A DNA stretch of 64,000 nucleotides from Platynereis dumerilii (lineage: Eukaryota; Annelida; Polychaeta; Phyllodocida; Nereididae), in NCBI GenBank assembly GCA_026936325.1, contig JAPTHN010000038.1, positions 4,024,452 to 4,088,451 on the forward strand, read 5' to 3'. The translations under genes were made by a program, and so were the position numbers. This document shows, piece after piece, positions 12,890-25,874 of the stretch. The notes below the pieces were generated by a model, which ran no database searches, was not told the DNA's origin, and saw nothing but the letters and a program-made list of their open reading frames with translations. The number at the start of each line of letters is the position of its first letter. The first letter of the stretch is position 1.

Positions 12890-13960
12890 TAAATAATTTA
12901 CTGCAACCCTGAAAATACCCTAAGTATAAATTCCACACACTCAAAGGAATACATGCAGGTGCTTCTTCTGAAGTCTTGATATGCTCTGAGCTAGACTGCA
13001 TAATATCGAATGGGAAGTAGTGAATTTTGCCTTTTGAGTATGCTGCATGCATCTCCATATTTTAGATAAGCTCAAATGTAGTTGGGACAACATTGCCTTG
13101 ATATAGCAATATGCCAGAATACAAAATACCTAATATACAAGACTAGATTGACCATGAATAATGAAAAGGATTGCAGCTTATATATCTATCAGGGCACAAG
13201 ACCGATATGTCTACACACAACACACAACGTTTTGGGATAAACACAACATTATGTGGACTGTTTCATATCAATCATAGCAGTACATTGAGTACAAATCTCA
13301 TAAAACTGATAGATCACAAGACCCAGTGACCATGTTCGGTTGAAGTGTAATTAGGCAAGAAGTAGATAACCTCTCACAATGTGCATTGAGATATAGCCAT
13401 CAATCCTGCATCATTAATATCAAAGATAAGCATTATGGTCACAATTATGCAGGATATGTGAAAACAAATGGTCCTATGAGCCCAGATGTGCAATGCAATG
13501 TAGCTATGAATCTATATCATCCAACTTCCAAGGTATGTATGGTGTCATCCTGATTATTTTAAACACAAACCACTTTTTACCAATTAGGGGGAGCATCATA
13601 CGGCTATTGTCGTGGGCTTCGTTTTGATAAAGTGTAATCCAGGGAGCGACTTTGGGATCACTGCTATATTGAGGGCAGGTGGCATCTTAATTTTATAGCA
13701 TTATCGTGCCTTTATAAGGTTTGGTCTGTGCATAAAAGCATCATTAAATTCCAACAACCATGACCTCACCACAAATAAGGCTCACTACATACATCATCGT
13801 AAAATCATTAGAATTTTTCCAAATCCAGCCTTAAAACATTGTCAATTCTATATCTTATTTGATTTTTAAATGAGAACTTCACAGCATAAATGTTCATAAC
13901 TGATGCAAAGTAAAAATGTCCTCAAAGACTGTGAATCCAACTTATCACTCTTAACAATGT
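12890..13960. other. Non-coding stretch of unit A upstream of the exon
   Basis: No gene is seen. The stretch is shared almost base for base with B up to 23068, shared with C at 31590-32720, and present as an old copy at 5735-6830. CTTTTTACCAATTAGGGGGA is the best-kept segment in all of them. A mobile element body decayed beyond recognition is possible. Confidence 0.5.
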
Positions 13961-14217
13961 GATACGGTGATCAATCACAAGCACAAAGCCATTCTTAACT
14001 GATTCACTCAGCTATGCAACAAAGGTCTATTGAACTGTTACAATGTGGAATCTGAAGATTTCTATTACGACCTTGATTTAACCAGTAACCAAGTTTAATT
14101 TTCAAAGATAATGTTTGTAGCAGCTACATTTGAACATTATCTCTCAAATTAGGTTGATTATACATATTATACAGGCCTATACATGTACATGTGAGTTCGT
14201 GCTGTTGGATGGATGAT

Positions 14218-14402
14218 TGGGCTTTACGTCCTGTATTTATGTACTTGGTAATTAGGACAGGAGTAGGACACGGAAATGAGGTAAAGGATGATTGAAACAG
14301 CCGTCCAACATAGGCCCAGGTGACCCTAGCTAGCTGAAAGAGCTGCAACCCTGGACCCAGCAATTGGCAGCCTGGCATGCTACCACTAGACCAACCTTCC
14401 CC
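14218..14402 (-). mobile_element. tRNA-derived SINE (unit A)
   Basis: Read on the minus strand it starts GGGGAAGGTTGGTCTAGTGG, whose TGGTCTAGTGGTAGCATGCC part is a good RNA polymerase III A box of the tRNA-Glu/Gly kind. A B-box-like GGGTTGCAGCTC follows about 40 bases later. A tRNA-unrelated body with CCTTTACCTCATTTCCGTGT and CAGGACGTAAAGCCCAA completes about 185 bp. A second copy in unit C (32965-33151) shows that it was in the unit before duplication. The matching part of unit B has been lost. No poly(A) tail or clear target duplication is seen. Confidence 0.65.
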
Positions 14403-15419
14403 TATATGAGAATTCAAGAAATTATAACTGGAATGATATCACTGATGTAAAAAGAAAGCTTTTAATTCATTGAGGATATCTTTTCTTAAATTTATCTCAA
14501 GGCTGAAAAGGGGACTGTTTTATGCTGTGACTAAAATGGATTCTTTAAATCGCCATAAATCAAGTTTAATATGATGTATAGGCTATTCAATTGTATGGAG
14601 ATCTATATCAGCCTGATGACAGACAGGAGGAAGGATAAGCCGACTATACCGAGAGCCTGGAGGGCCCAGTGGGGCTTAGAAAGTGTCACACATTTCTCCA
14701 TTCATCTTTCCACCAGCCTCAGATGATAAACTGCTTTTGCAGGAAATCATAAAAGCTTCTTTTTTTTTTTAGAAAATCAAGCAGCTTTAGGCTTCAGCCA
14801 CCTGTAATAGGCCGCTGGGTCCCGAACTGCTCCAGGTTAATGGTTGTGTGATTGGCAGTACTGTGGGTAATTGGTGTTGCATTGTGTAAGTGTCATGTCA
14901 ATGGTTTTGCTTCTTTTGGTCATGATTGAGGTCTTGCATGTTGCGCCTTTGAGTGTCTATCTTGTCTGGTTTGTCTTGGTTTGTCTAAATCTCAATAAAT
15001 ATATCTTCAATTTTTGAGAAATAGCTTTATATTCCCCAAAACAAAAGCATGATATTTGATGTGTTCATATGTCTTATCATCCGGCATTTGCTGTTGAGCC
15101 AGTATTAGAAACAAATTGCAATATATGATATTTATATAGGATTCTGAGATTACTAATTGCATTCTTTTATCATATCAATCTTATCATCGATCCTAACTCA
15201 CGACACAGCTCTCTTTGGGAGGCTAGGAGCTAGTATTTCTATGTTCAGCAGTTATTTTGGCTTTGTTTTACTAGAACAAAGAGTGTAACTGAAATATGGG
15301 GGTCCCCATATTAAGCTTGTGCTTCTCTTGTTGAGAATTGTAACTGAATGTCAACATGCGTACCATAGAAAGGGGTAGAGTTGGCTCACTGGGGGCGGTT
15401 GGCCACATAATTTACGTTC

Positions 15420-15518
15420 CTGAATGGCAGAAACACCAACTTTCCTCACTGGCTGGTGTCTTTGAAAATTCGGCCACCTGTGTCTGCGTGGAAAGTTGAC
15501 ATTTCTGCAGCCATTCAG
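15420..15518. repeat. Short foldback hairpin (unit A)
   Basis: CTGAATGGCAG at the left pairs with the reverse complement of CTGCAGCCATTCAG at the right. The arms continue through ACCAACTTTCC / GGAAAGTTG and ACTGGCTGGTG / CACCTGTGT around a TTTGAAAATT loop. The unit C copy at 34527-34627 pairs better, with TGACACAGGTG against CACCTGTGTCA. It is probably an old MITE or a fragment of one. Confidence 0.5.
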
Positions 15519-18500
15519 TTGGGAAAATTAGACAACAAACTCCCCTTCCCCTCATTCGAGAACCCTTTAGTTACGCCACTTTTGAACAATAGCATACTTT
15601 AAACATGAGGCCTGAAGCGAACCAAACCAAGTTTAATACTTGAGATCAGCATCTCAACTAACTCCACTGATTAGTCAGCCACAATGTCAACTTAATTAAT
15701 TTCATGATTATATGTAAATGCAACGGAATGATCATTACTGCGACATTATCATCTATAGAATGCAGTGGTTCGTATGAGATATGATAAGCATAGTGTAAAT
15801 CACAGCAGGAAATGACACAAAATGTACATAAGCTACAATCGACATATACATATATATATGTTGTAGTATTTTATATGCGGCACAGTCCCGTGTGATGCAC
15901 CTTGGAACTGAATTGCTCTTTCTCAATATGGCTGCTGCTATTTGGCACCAACTCATCCATGGATGCGCATTAGAAACACAAGCATGATTGGAAAAAAATT
16001 AATAAGGATTTAAGGAACCGGAAGGGGAATTAAGTGACAGGAAGCGGAAACTGAAAGTTACGTGAGCAGAATGCCAAGGGGACAAACAGATTGGAAACAT
16101 TCACTTCCGGTGGATTAATAAGCCAAATGGAAAGGAAGCTTTGAAGGTCACATCACCAGAGCAAATGTTTGGCTTTGTGGCCATAATGCAAAGAGATGAA
16201 TAGAAATATAGCATTGCAGAATTGTCTGTGATAATGTCTGTGACAATGTGACAAGTGGCAGTGAAACAGATCTGCACATATACATAGGAGAGGGAGGTGG
16301 TAATCAGGGTGAGATAGACTTTTAGACAACTTCACAAACATGTAAAAGGGCACACACACCAAAAGAGATTGGGTTTCAGACAACATATTTTATTTAGATC
16401 CTTTCAAACAGAAGATTGGATGGAAGAGCCAAGAAATTGGTTGAGGAATTTTAAAATGGCTGTCACAACCACCACCTTGGTTGAGCAACAACCTCTTGGA
16501 CTTGGTTGATTAACATCAACCAATGAGTGGCTATATATAGAGTCACTAAGACTATATCAGCGAGGGGCTGATGCATCGCCTCAAAAAAATTCATTTAAAA
16601 AAAGTAGATACCCAACATTACATGTTTTTGAAGAAAAAGACATCACTATGAGTTAAGGGCTCAGCAGAAGTTATTTCCGAGCGACCTAAAATTTCTTAAA
16701 AACGGACGTCTCGTGGGATGAGATTTCATTTCCTTTAATCTCCTGGCTTCTGGTGTTTATTCATCTTTCTTTTATCTCAGCGCATGAACCTTGATTTGGT
16801 TTTCTCTGAAGAACATGCGCATTAGAAACACAAGCCTATTGCTGGCCTGAAATGTAAAATTTGGCTGTATGTGTGCAGAGCACACAGTCATTTTCACAGT
16901 TTTGTGTCATAAATATAGATTTCAAAGTATCATACAAGGTAAAGTTATTGATTTCTCCCTCAATACTGGGATACCAGAAGGAAACACGGGCGGCATTGTC
17001 ACCCAGATGAAAGGCAAATCCAATTTATTTTAATTTGTGTGACAAAATTTTAATACAGCATCATTAAATACATATATTCACTCATTCAAGGCTTGAATTC
17101 AAAGCCTAAAATAATCAGGAAGGTCTATTAAAGGGTTTTTCTTTTTTAAGGTCAAGTGGGTACATATTGATTGACATTTTATTTACTATTCTCCCAACCG
17201 ACCTAAGAGAAAGTGCCTTGAGAAGGTCAGAGAAGCTAAGGATCAATTATGTCTAGCCTAGAAATAAAGTACTCTCTGTGCTTGATGCTCCCAATTTGTA
17301 TAATTTTTGTTTTTTAGTTAGTTTCATTAAAACAAGTCTACATCAACCATACACTGAAAACAATCGAAAGGAGGCTGGAGAATATAGACCGTTGGCATAG
17401 GTACCTATTTTCTGGATAATTGGACCACATACAGAAACCTTTCACGTATCCACTAAAATTGTTGAGACATTTATTTCTTGAAGACAGACTTCTATAATAT
17501 GCAAGCATGCCAATTTAATTCAGAGACTTATCCAAGATTTACAGCGAATTTACAACAGTGTAGGACAGTGCAGGCCCTACCTTTTAATCTTTATTTCTTT
17601 CTCCCAGGGTTTAGCGCTTCTTTCATCTTCCGTGCATTAGTGCCGACAAAAAGGTAATTCCAGTTCAAAGACGACCATAGAGCTCTGTGTATTGAGACAT
17701 TCGGGCAGGATTAAGGCACAGGCTGCTCAATGGGGAGGCTTATTTTGGTTCACAAGTGTGAACAACGACTCCTTGCTGTACAAGCTAAACTATACATCTA
17801 CAGGCTTATTTGTCACTGCAAACTGGGTGCAAAGTGTTTAGCCTTACCCTATACTTTGCTTTCTTCAGTAGACTGTCTTCTTCAGCGCCTTGATTATTAT
17901 ATCAACTTAATCAGTCACTTTTCATGCTCTTACATCCAATTTCTCAGAAAATCTTGACTTCTATGGAACTTACATTGTTTGTCTCAACTTTCTGGTTGTT
18001 TAATCCACACAGGATTATTTCAAATTTTAACATGATTGTGATGATGTGTCAGTTCCTAAATGTGCCAGTTTTTAAAATCAAAACAACTTTGTTGTCAGAT
18101 GCTACCCAGAATTTGATTTTTTGTTTCAAAAAGGGATAGTGTGGCAATATTTTATATCAACTAATTTCCTGAAACAAGTGGTTGCAAATTCTTAACTTTA
18201 TTTAGTCTCACTTGTGTAATTATAGTTTTCTGCATTCATGGGACTCTCGTATTTTGCACCTCATATTGTAGCGAGAAATATATCACAATGATCCTTATAA
18301 TCTTTCATGTGGCTTCAACTATAACCAATGGTATGATTCTGTGGTTTGGAAATAAATGGATATACAATCTATTAAGGACAATGTGTATTACCTTTGAACA
18401 AACTTAATGGACTTCATGAATCATAGTTATGTATGGTAACGTAAGAACCAGGAGTTATTTATAATTTTTCATATTTTGGCCTGTTCGAGTTTTGTTTCAG

Positions 18501-19182
18501 AATGATGTGACAAATAAATTGTTGGAAACTTGTATTACTGTGCGTAGGAAAAACAAAAATAATTATAAAACACAATTCTATAGTTCTTCAGATTTTATTT
18601 TCCAAAATACATCTTATTGGTATAGTTCCTTACACAAATAGTTTTTATCACAAATATTTCCACCTATAAGACATTTTACTTGTTTGTACAAGTGCCCTCA
18701 CTAATTGGCTACTGGCTACTCTCCGTACGTTGATGCAAATTGTGTAAACAATCAATAACCAAGCTAATTATTGACCTATTTTTGGCATTATCCTAACAAG
18801 CTACTGGAAATTTGGCCTACTTGGACACAAGTCATTCACTGTGCTGCATCAAACAACATCACTGCACTGTAACCACAAATATCTAATATTTCTCCTTATT
18901 CTAATTCACACAATCAATTCTATCGTTACACAATTCTATTTTTACACTAACAGCCAAATGTGAAACAATTTCACAACTATGCCACAGCATCAGTTTTGGC
19001 CACAACAACATCAATCATTAACTACCTGTTTTCAAAGGACTACACCTCAGCTTAACTTCTAACGGTCACAAAAATATACACCAATGTCATAAAAAAATCA
19101 CCACCAAAATGAAACTAAATCCAAACAATCTTTGACACATTGATACATGTTCAGCTTGTTATTTAATTTATATAGACCTATC

Positions 19183-19548
19183 CTTGACTGGGGCTGCACA
19201 ATATATAGAAACATTTCTTGATCATAATTCCACCACCACAATGTGAAAACATATTCTTCAAAATATCTCTTTTTGGCTTGCAAAATGATTTCAAGGCAAC
19301 AAAAACAATAGGCAAATATTCATTGAATTCTTTTTGGTAAATTTACATAAGCAGTGTGCTATTCAAAGTTTGTTGAACATTCTCTCAGACACTGATGCGT
19401 TCATTCGTTCTGAGTTCATCCCCACTGGTCGTAGGGAGCAGTCAGTGAAAGTGCAGTTCTTCAATTTATCAATAATAAAAAAGTTAACTTTTTTATCGCA
19501 TAACATCGATATAGAAATTTTTGCGTGTATCGTGCAGCCCCAGACAAG
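19183..19548. mobile_element. hAT-like remnant (unit B)
   Basis: Copy of the remnant at 9661-10026, with the same CTTGACTGGGGCTGCAC terminus and its inverted partner. It was carried here by the tandem duplication, not by a separate insertion. Confidence 0.45.
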
Positions 19549-20309
19549 TTGTTCATGACATTAGTTGTATTGCAAAAATTAAGTTTCAAAAGGGCGAAGG
19601 AAAATGAAGTTTCATTCTCAATAATTCCCAGAGTAAATCGTATATCAGACTCATATGATGATATTCAAATTACCATCCTCCAAATTCCAATTAGCATGGC
19701 AAGCTTATCTTCATGACACACAAATACATAGAACTCCATAGAGATGAGGTAAAATAATGAGATCATTGTCATACATGAGAGTTTCACTAAAGGCACATAG
19801 GAGGTCTCAGAATAATATTTAAAAAGGCTCATGAAATTATATATGAATGAAAAATTCTCTGCATTGTAGAAATATAATTAGAAAATTAAGAATTATGAAA
19901 AATAGAATATTACCCTTCGATTTTCGGCATAGTTTACTTAGAGCTTATCTTTACCGACTGTTAATTATGCTAAATGCTTTCCATTAAGGCATAACAACTA
20001 TCTGCAATGACTTCATAAAAAATTATCACTGATCTTTTCAGATATTAATTAGCTTGATTGGAAAACTTATTAATTATTGAAGACAGAGAAGAATGAGAAT
20101 TTCACTACCATTTTGTCTTCTAATATGAATTATTACCATTTTGGATGTAACTGCCTTTCACAGCCTTGGTTTTTCCTTTTGTCTTGATAGCCAGAAAACA
20201 ATTTTGATGCATTTTTGTCAGTAAGTCTCTGACTGGAGGGAGGAACCTTACAAAAATACATGTTAGAACTCGAAAAGTATAACTGTTTTGACCTCATGTA
20301 AAATATAAA

Positions 20310-20315
20310 TTTATT
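20310..20315 (-). terminator. Candidate poly(A) signal for last exon copy B
   Basis: AATAAA on the minus strand, about 1.05 kb below the original stop position of copy B, in the same context as in A and C. Kept by duplication; no sign of use can be seen. Confidence 0.35.
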
Positions 20316-21364
20316 ATTGTAAAAGCTACAAAATTATTGTTTCTTTACTGCATTCACATTCAGAGATTTTAATGGTAAAGTCTAAAGTGTTATTTAAACA
20401 ACAACGCATTATAGTGCAATTTTGGATCCTCTCATTAGTGAGACAATTAGTAATTCAAGATACATTTCCATATGTGGGGCCTATTAATCACCTCATTCTG
20501 GGAGTTTTTAATGGCCTCATTAATAACAACATGCTTCTCATCATAACCTAATTCCAAACGTGCTTGTCTTATGAAACCCTTAATACATTTATAACTAAAA
20601 ATACAACTATAGCTGGGATAAGACCTTTTCATACTATTGACCATCAGGCATCACTTACAATGAATTTGACTACTGAATTATCAGCTAACAATTAACAGTT
20701 TCTGTACAAAAATGACCTAAAAATAATCAAGTGGTGCAAAAGTACAGTAGAACAGACTCACATTATTCACATCACTGGTGTATAATAGATATTTGCAATT
20801 ATCTAATTCGGTATTCTACATATATATATACTTCATAGGACAAAAACAAGCTGTTTTAACAAGGTCACGTTGTGGTGCTTACAAGATCAATCTACAGTGT
20901 GCGCTAACTTTGGTCAGTTGGAAACTGCTTCTTGCAGTCCTGACAATTGGCAGCTGTGTGTGTGACTGTGTGTGTCAAAAAAGCCCAAGTATTTGTATAT
21001 CCATCTTTTTCACTCAGGAATAATCCAAAAGTTGCCCAACTTGCAACCATGAGTAATTTCCAGTTATATCTGTATTTGTACTCCCAAGGAGTCATCTGCA
21101 TGAACATGCGACAGTATATACAGTGCAGTACTCCAAACTGTATCAGTATTCTGCAGTGTCTTCAAAATTTGACAGCATTTCTGTAAACGGGTATCTCATA
21201 ATGCGAATTCTATATCGATATTCTGAATGTGATTTCTTATCGGCCATGCTCAAATCCAAAAGCCTTAGTAATCCAACCAGCCAACCACAATGACATTAAG
21301 CTTCCTCTTTTTCCGCAAAAAGGTCTATCTTGCAAAAGTCCATCCTAACACAATGAGTGCAATT

Positions 21365-21917
21365 TCACTGGATGCTGCACTTGGCACTGTCAAGACTCTG
21401 GGTACTACCACTGCAGTTCTTTTGTGTTTGCAGAGTCAGCAGATCAGTTCTTATAGAAGGTCGGCGCGCATTGGGTGCAACCGTTCCAAAAGCGTCACTC
21501 AGTCGCCGACGAATGGTCACCCCCGACGGAATGACCCTGAACCACCACTCGACTGAGATACATACGTTGGCTGAACCTTGCGGTGCAGAGAGGGGCTCAT
21601 TTCAGTCGGAACTTTGGCCAACATGAACAGTTTGAGGAACACTTCCTCTATGTTGATGTTCTTCTTCGCCGATGTCTCTACACAACCACTTCCAGGGCAA
21701 GCTTCTGTGAATGTAATCAACTCATCCGTCCCAATGGCTCGTCCTTCGTCACGGTCACATTTGTTGCCAACTATCACCATTGGAATGTCCGGTCTTCTCC
21801 GCGGACGTTGACCGGTCTGGGGGAACCCTTTACTCTCCAGAACTTCATCGCGGAGCCGTTTTACTTCCTCAAAACTTTCTTTGTTGTCAATGCTGTAGAC
21901 CAGGATGAAGAGATCGC
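21365..21917 (-). pseudogene. RASD1: RASD-like GTPase, last exon copy B, frameshifted
   Basis: The acceptor (TTTCATTCCAG), the phase and the first 132 codons match copy A, with the same G4 (NKCD) and G5 (ETSAK) boxes. Near 21522 copy B reads CACCCCCGACGG where A reads CACCCCTCGACGG: one base is missing. The frame then meets TGA at 21517-21519, just after SFRRG, so a transcript spliced to this exon would encode about 240 residues. It would lack the basic tail, the DAFGTVAP-like motif and the CAAX box. The rest of the old frame survives beneath the stop down to the former TGA at 21365, which suggests a recent lesion. It may be a dead exon, or it may give a soluble, unprenylated GTPase form. The sequence cannot tell these apart. 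Confidence 0.8.
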
Positions 21918-23070
21918 CTGGAATGAAATAAAATGCGCGTAAGTTTGGTTATCTCAATATGTCTCATGCATCAGTCTGCATCATATCATCAAAGATCCAT
22001 TCCGCTACTATGGGAAACATGAATTTGTTTTGATGTTATTTATCCTCAGAATGGAAAGGACTGAGAAATTTTCTGTATTATTAAATCAACAATTGGATGT
22101 TTTTGCAGGATTTCTTTGATCGAACATTTTCAATCACCATGAAGGATTTTATCATAAAAGATGGTAGAATGTTTAAAGATCATCCAGAGTTCCTATACAG
22201 AAAACAGTGTAACCTCAACCAAAGACACCTCAACATTAAGACCTCCATAATTATAAGACACTTTATTTGGCCAGAAAAATTGAGACCATCTCTATATGGT
22301 TATACTCAAAATACAATAATGGGAATGACTTCAAAATCCAGACCATCTGTAATTAAGTTCATTAAACAGTTCATCAAAATCTGAATTCACAGTGGAAATA
22401 AAGAGTTAAATAATTTACTGCAACCCTGAAAATACCCTAGGTATACATTTCCACACACTCAAAGGAATACATGCAGGTGCTTCTTCTGAAGTCTTGATAT
22501 GCTCTGAGCTAGACTGCATAATATCGAATGGGAAGTAGTGAATTTTGATTTTTGAGTATGCTGCATGCATCTCCATATTTTAGATAAGCTCAAATGTAGT
22601 TGGGACAACATTGCCTTGATATAGCAATATGCCAGAATACAAAATACCTAATATACAAGACTAGATTGACCATGAATAATGAAAAGGATTGCAGCTTATA
22701 TATCTATCAGGGCACAAGACCGATATGTCTACACACAACACACAACGTTTTGGGATAAACACAACATTATGTGGACTGTTTCATATCAATCATAGCAGTA
22801 CATTGAGTACAAATCTCATAAAACTGATAGATCACAAGACCCAGTGACCATGTTCGGTTGAAGTGTAATTAGGCAAGAAGTAGATAACCTCTCACAATGT
22901 GCATTGAGATATAGCCATCAATCCTGCATCATTAATATCAAAGATAAGCATTATGGTCACAATTATGCAGGATATGTGAAAACAAATGGTCCTATGAGCC
23001 CAGATGTGCAATGCAATGTAGCTATATAAATCTACTACATCATCCAACTTCCAAGGTATGTATGGTGATA

Positions 23071-25874
23071 GGGTGGTTCATAATTTTGAAAATTCTGAAA
23101 TATAAGCGTGGCGGTATTCCATGTTGTGACAAATATTATAAAGAACAGGTACAACGATTTTCAGGAAAAAATATTGATGTCTGAAGGGTGCCCAAACGCA
23201 ATATAGACGTTAACATTGTTTTTTCACAAAAAAATCGCATTTTGCCTTATAACTCAAAAACTACTCCTCCTAGGCCATAATAATGTATTGAAGTTGAATA
23301 TAAAAGTGACCACTCTGGACAATTTGACACCATTCCCATGTCTCTATCTGTCATAGAACTTGAGATATTACACATTTTGGCTTATTTTCAGAATATTGAC
23401 GTTTATTCAGGGAATTTGTTACTTCCACAAACTTGAAATAGGACAATAAAGCACAATAAGTAACACAAATGTGTGTCATTACCTCATTTAATACTTGAGG
23501 TGCATTATTGCAAAAATAAAGAAAGCAGTGCCTGCAGTGGTAATAAATCATGCAATTCAGCAGTGTTCATAAATCTAAGAACTCAAAGGTTTTTGGGACA
23601 TTTCAGATTTGCCTTGTCCCTTGACTTTGGCTCTCTGGTGATCCGTGATATGCTGGGTGTCCTTCTCAGTTTCTGAATTTTGAGAAAGGATATTAACAAA
23701 GTTTTGACATAATTTGATGCTCCTTGCAGCTAGATCGTTAACTAATTTGAAAGTGGTGACGAAATCCTTTGCTTTCTGATAGTCGTTATCTGATTCCTAT
23801 TTGGGAACTTCTTGGTTGAGCAGGCTCATTGTCACTTTCAGCAATGGAACACAAAAACACAATAAGGATTTGCCTCCCAAGTAAATAAGCTTACTTAGCT
23901 CAGTGTCAGAATTCAACCATACATTGATTTTCCCGGAGTATACTACAGGAGGTGAAGAAGGTCAAAAAAGTTTTCTCCTGGAACTTCTTTGAAGAATACA
24001 TTTGGTCTTACCAATTTAAAAAAAAAGCATACATTTTCAGTGTATAAATACTGCATACAGATACAGATACAGATACAGATAATTTATTGGTCACATTGCA
24101 TACATCGATATATATATACAACAGTGAAATTTTGGTACTTGGTACAAGGTTAACACTGGTTAAGGAACAATACATTGAAGCATTTAACAGGGAAACAGAT
24201 ACAGGAAGGAAAGTGTCTTTAAAACGCTGTGTCCTGATAGAGGCCAATACAATTACAGGGACTATCCAATTTGAATTAAGCTCAGAGGTGGTGGCACTTG
24301 TTTTCGATACTTAAGCAAGGAACACTCAGGTGTTATGGGACAGCCACACTCCTTTTAAAAACAAATATTGACAAGAAGCTTTTCTGCATGTAGGCACCAC
24401 ATCCTGCGACTCCGTCTGGAGGGTGCATGGAAAGTCACAACAAGTTCAAAAATGTCCAAGTACTGCACCTGAATAAGGATTTCCTCAAAAAAGAAGCCGA
24501 TAACACAAAAGAAGAACTTGTCAAGGCACTTGGAAAACCTACATCTATGAAATCCTTCATGCTTGACGACTACAGAGAATCAGCAGAAGCGATTCTGCTT
24601 GTCCTCAACTACATTCCCCACCCACTAGTCATTTATACACTGAAAGTGTATGCATAGTAATTGGTCAGACCACATGTATTATTCAAAGAAGTTCCTGGAG
24701 AATTTGAAAGTTTTTTGACCTTCTTCACCTCCTGTCTTTTTGGCAAGCATTGGTTTAACAAGAAATTGCCCAGTGTGTTGTGGCAATCATCCAGAGACAT
24801 ACTCGGTATCCCACAAAAGAGGTTGTGGTTTTTGCCCTTTTCTCTACAAAAGTCAGCCAGGAACAGAAGAGAAATATGGGCGGTGTAACCACAACAGTAT
24901 AGTCCGGGGAAACCAATGTTGCAACAGTTGAATTCTGACACTGAGCTTGTTGACTTCGGAGGGAAAAATTCTTATATCTTATTCCATTGCTGAAACTGGC
25001 AATGGGCTGGCTCAACCAAATTCAGATTCAGATTCAGATCAATTACTTTTTCTCTCAAAGCATAATATTACATAATTTTAATAATGACAATTGCTCCAAG
25101 ATGGGTGACTCCTTTAAATAAGACATCTATCCCCCGCCCCCCACCAACAATTTCCTGAATGGGAAAGGAATGATGACTATCAGAGAGCAAAGGACTTTGT
25201 CACCACTGTCAAAGTTGTCAAAGGGGAACAAATTATGCCAAGACTTCATCACTATCCTTTCTAATAATTCAGAAACTGAGAATGACATTCAGCAGATCGT
25301 ATCACCACAGAGCCAAAGTCAAGGGGCTAGGAAAATCTGAAATGTTCCAAAAACCTTTGAGTTCTTAGATTTATGAACACTGCTGAATTGCATGATTTAT
25401 TACCACTGCAAACACTGTATTTCTTTTATTTGTGCAATAATGCACCTCAAGTATTAAATGAGGTAATGACACACATTTGTGTTACTTATTGTGCTTTATT
25501 GTCCTATTTCAAGTTTGTGGAAGTAACAAATTCCCTGAATAAACGTCAATATTCTGAAAATAAGCCAAAATGTGTAATATCTCAAGTTCTATGGCAGATA
25601 GAGACATGGGAATGGTATCAAATTGTCAAGAGTGGTCACTTTTATATTCAATTTCAATACATTATTATGGCCTAGGAGGAGTAGTTTTTGAGTTATAAGG
25701 CAAAATACGATTTTTTGGTGAAAATAAAACGTTAACGCCTATATTGCGTTTGGGCACCCTTCAGACATCAATATTTTTTCCTGAAAATCGTTGTACATGT
25801 TCTTTATAATATTTGTCACAACATGCAATACCGCCCCATTTAAATTTCAGAATTTTCAAAATTATGAACCACCC
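23071..25874. mobile_element. Long-armed foldback DNA transposon flanked by TA
   Basis: The ends are perfect inverted repeats starting GGGTGGTTCATAATTTTG, each flanked outside by TA, the target duplication expected of Tc1/mariner-type and some other cut-and-paste transposases. The outer 550 bases or so of each arm are nearly identical. Homology continues inward to about 1.1 kb per arm with more differences and small gaps. The loop (about 24050-24640) contains a (GATACA) short repeat at 24056-24080. No DDE transposase is recognised. Frames of 60-100 codons in the loop and right arm include a cysteine-rich run (NCPVCCGNHPETYSVSHKRG at about 24760-24820), which may be coding debris from the parent element. 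It sits exactly where unit B lacks 3.1 kb present in A. Confidence 0.8.
24427..24657 (+). pseudogene. Short frame in foldback loop, possible transposon coding debris
   Basis: This 76-codon frame has a protein-like composition, with charged helical text such as LNKDFLKKEADNTKEELVKA and then SAEAILLVLNYIPHPLVIY. It lies inside the foldback element and runs into its right arm. I do not recognise a family. It may be a piece of the transposase or accessory protein of the autonomous parent, or a captured host fragment. It has no promoter or splice context that I can see. Confidence 0.25.

Larger units (their letters stand above)
8494..18050. repeat. Tandem unit A (carries last exon copy A)
   Basis: This is the first of three head-to-tail units. 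The left edge is set where AGTTCTTAAATGTACCAG begins, and the right edge where the same sequence restarts after GATGATGTGTC. In order it holds the region downstream of the exon (8494-11846), the exon itself (11847-12400), about 500 bp also kept in B and C, the module and SINE region (12900-15000), a short hairpin near 15420-15518 and a long non-coding right part (15500-18050). It is the only unit with both an intact exon and no later insertion that I can see. Confidence 0.9.
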
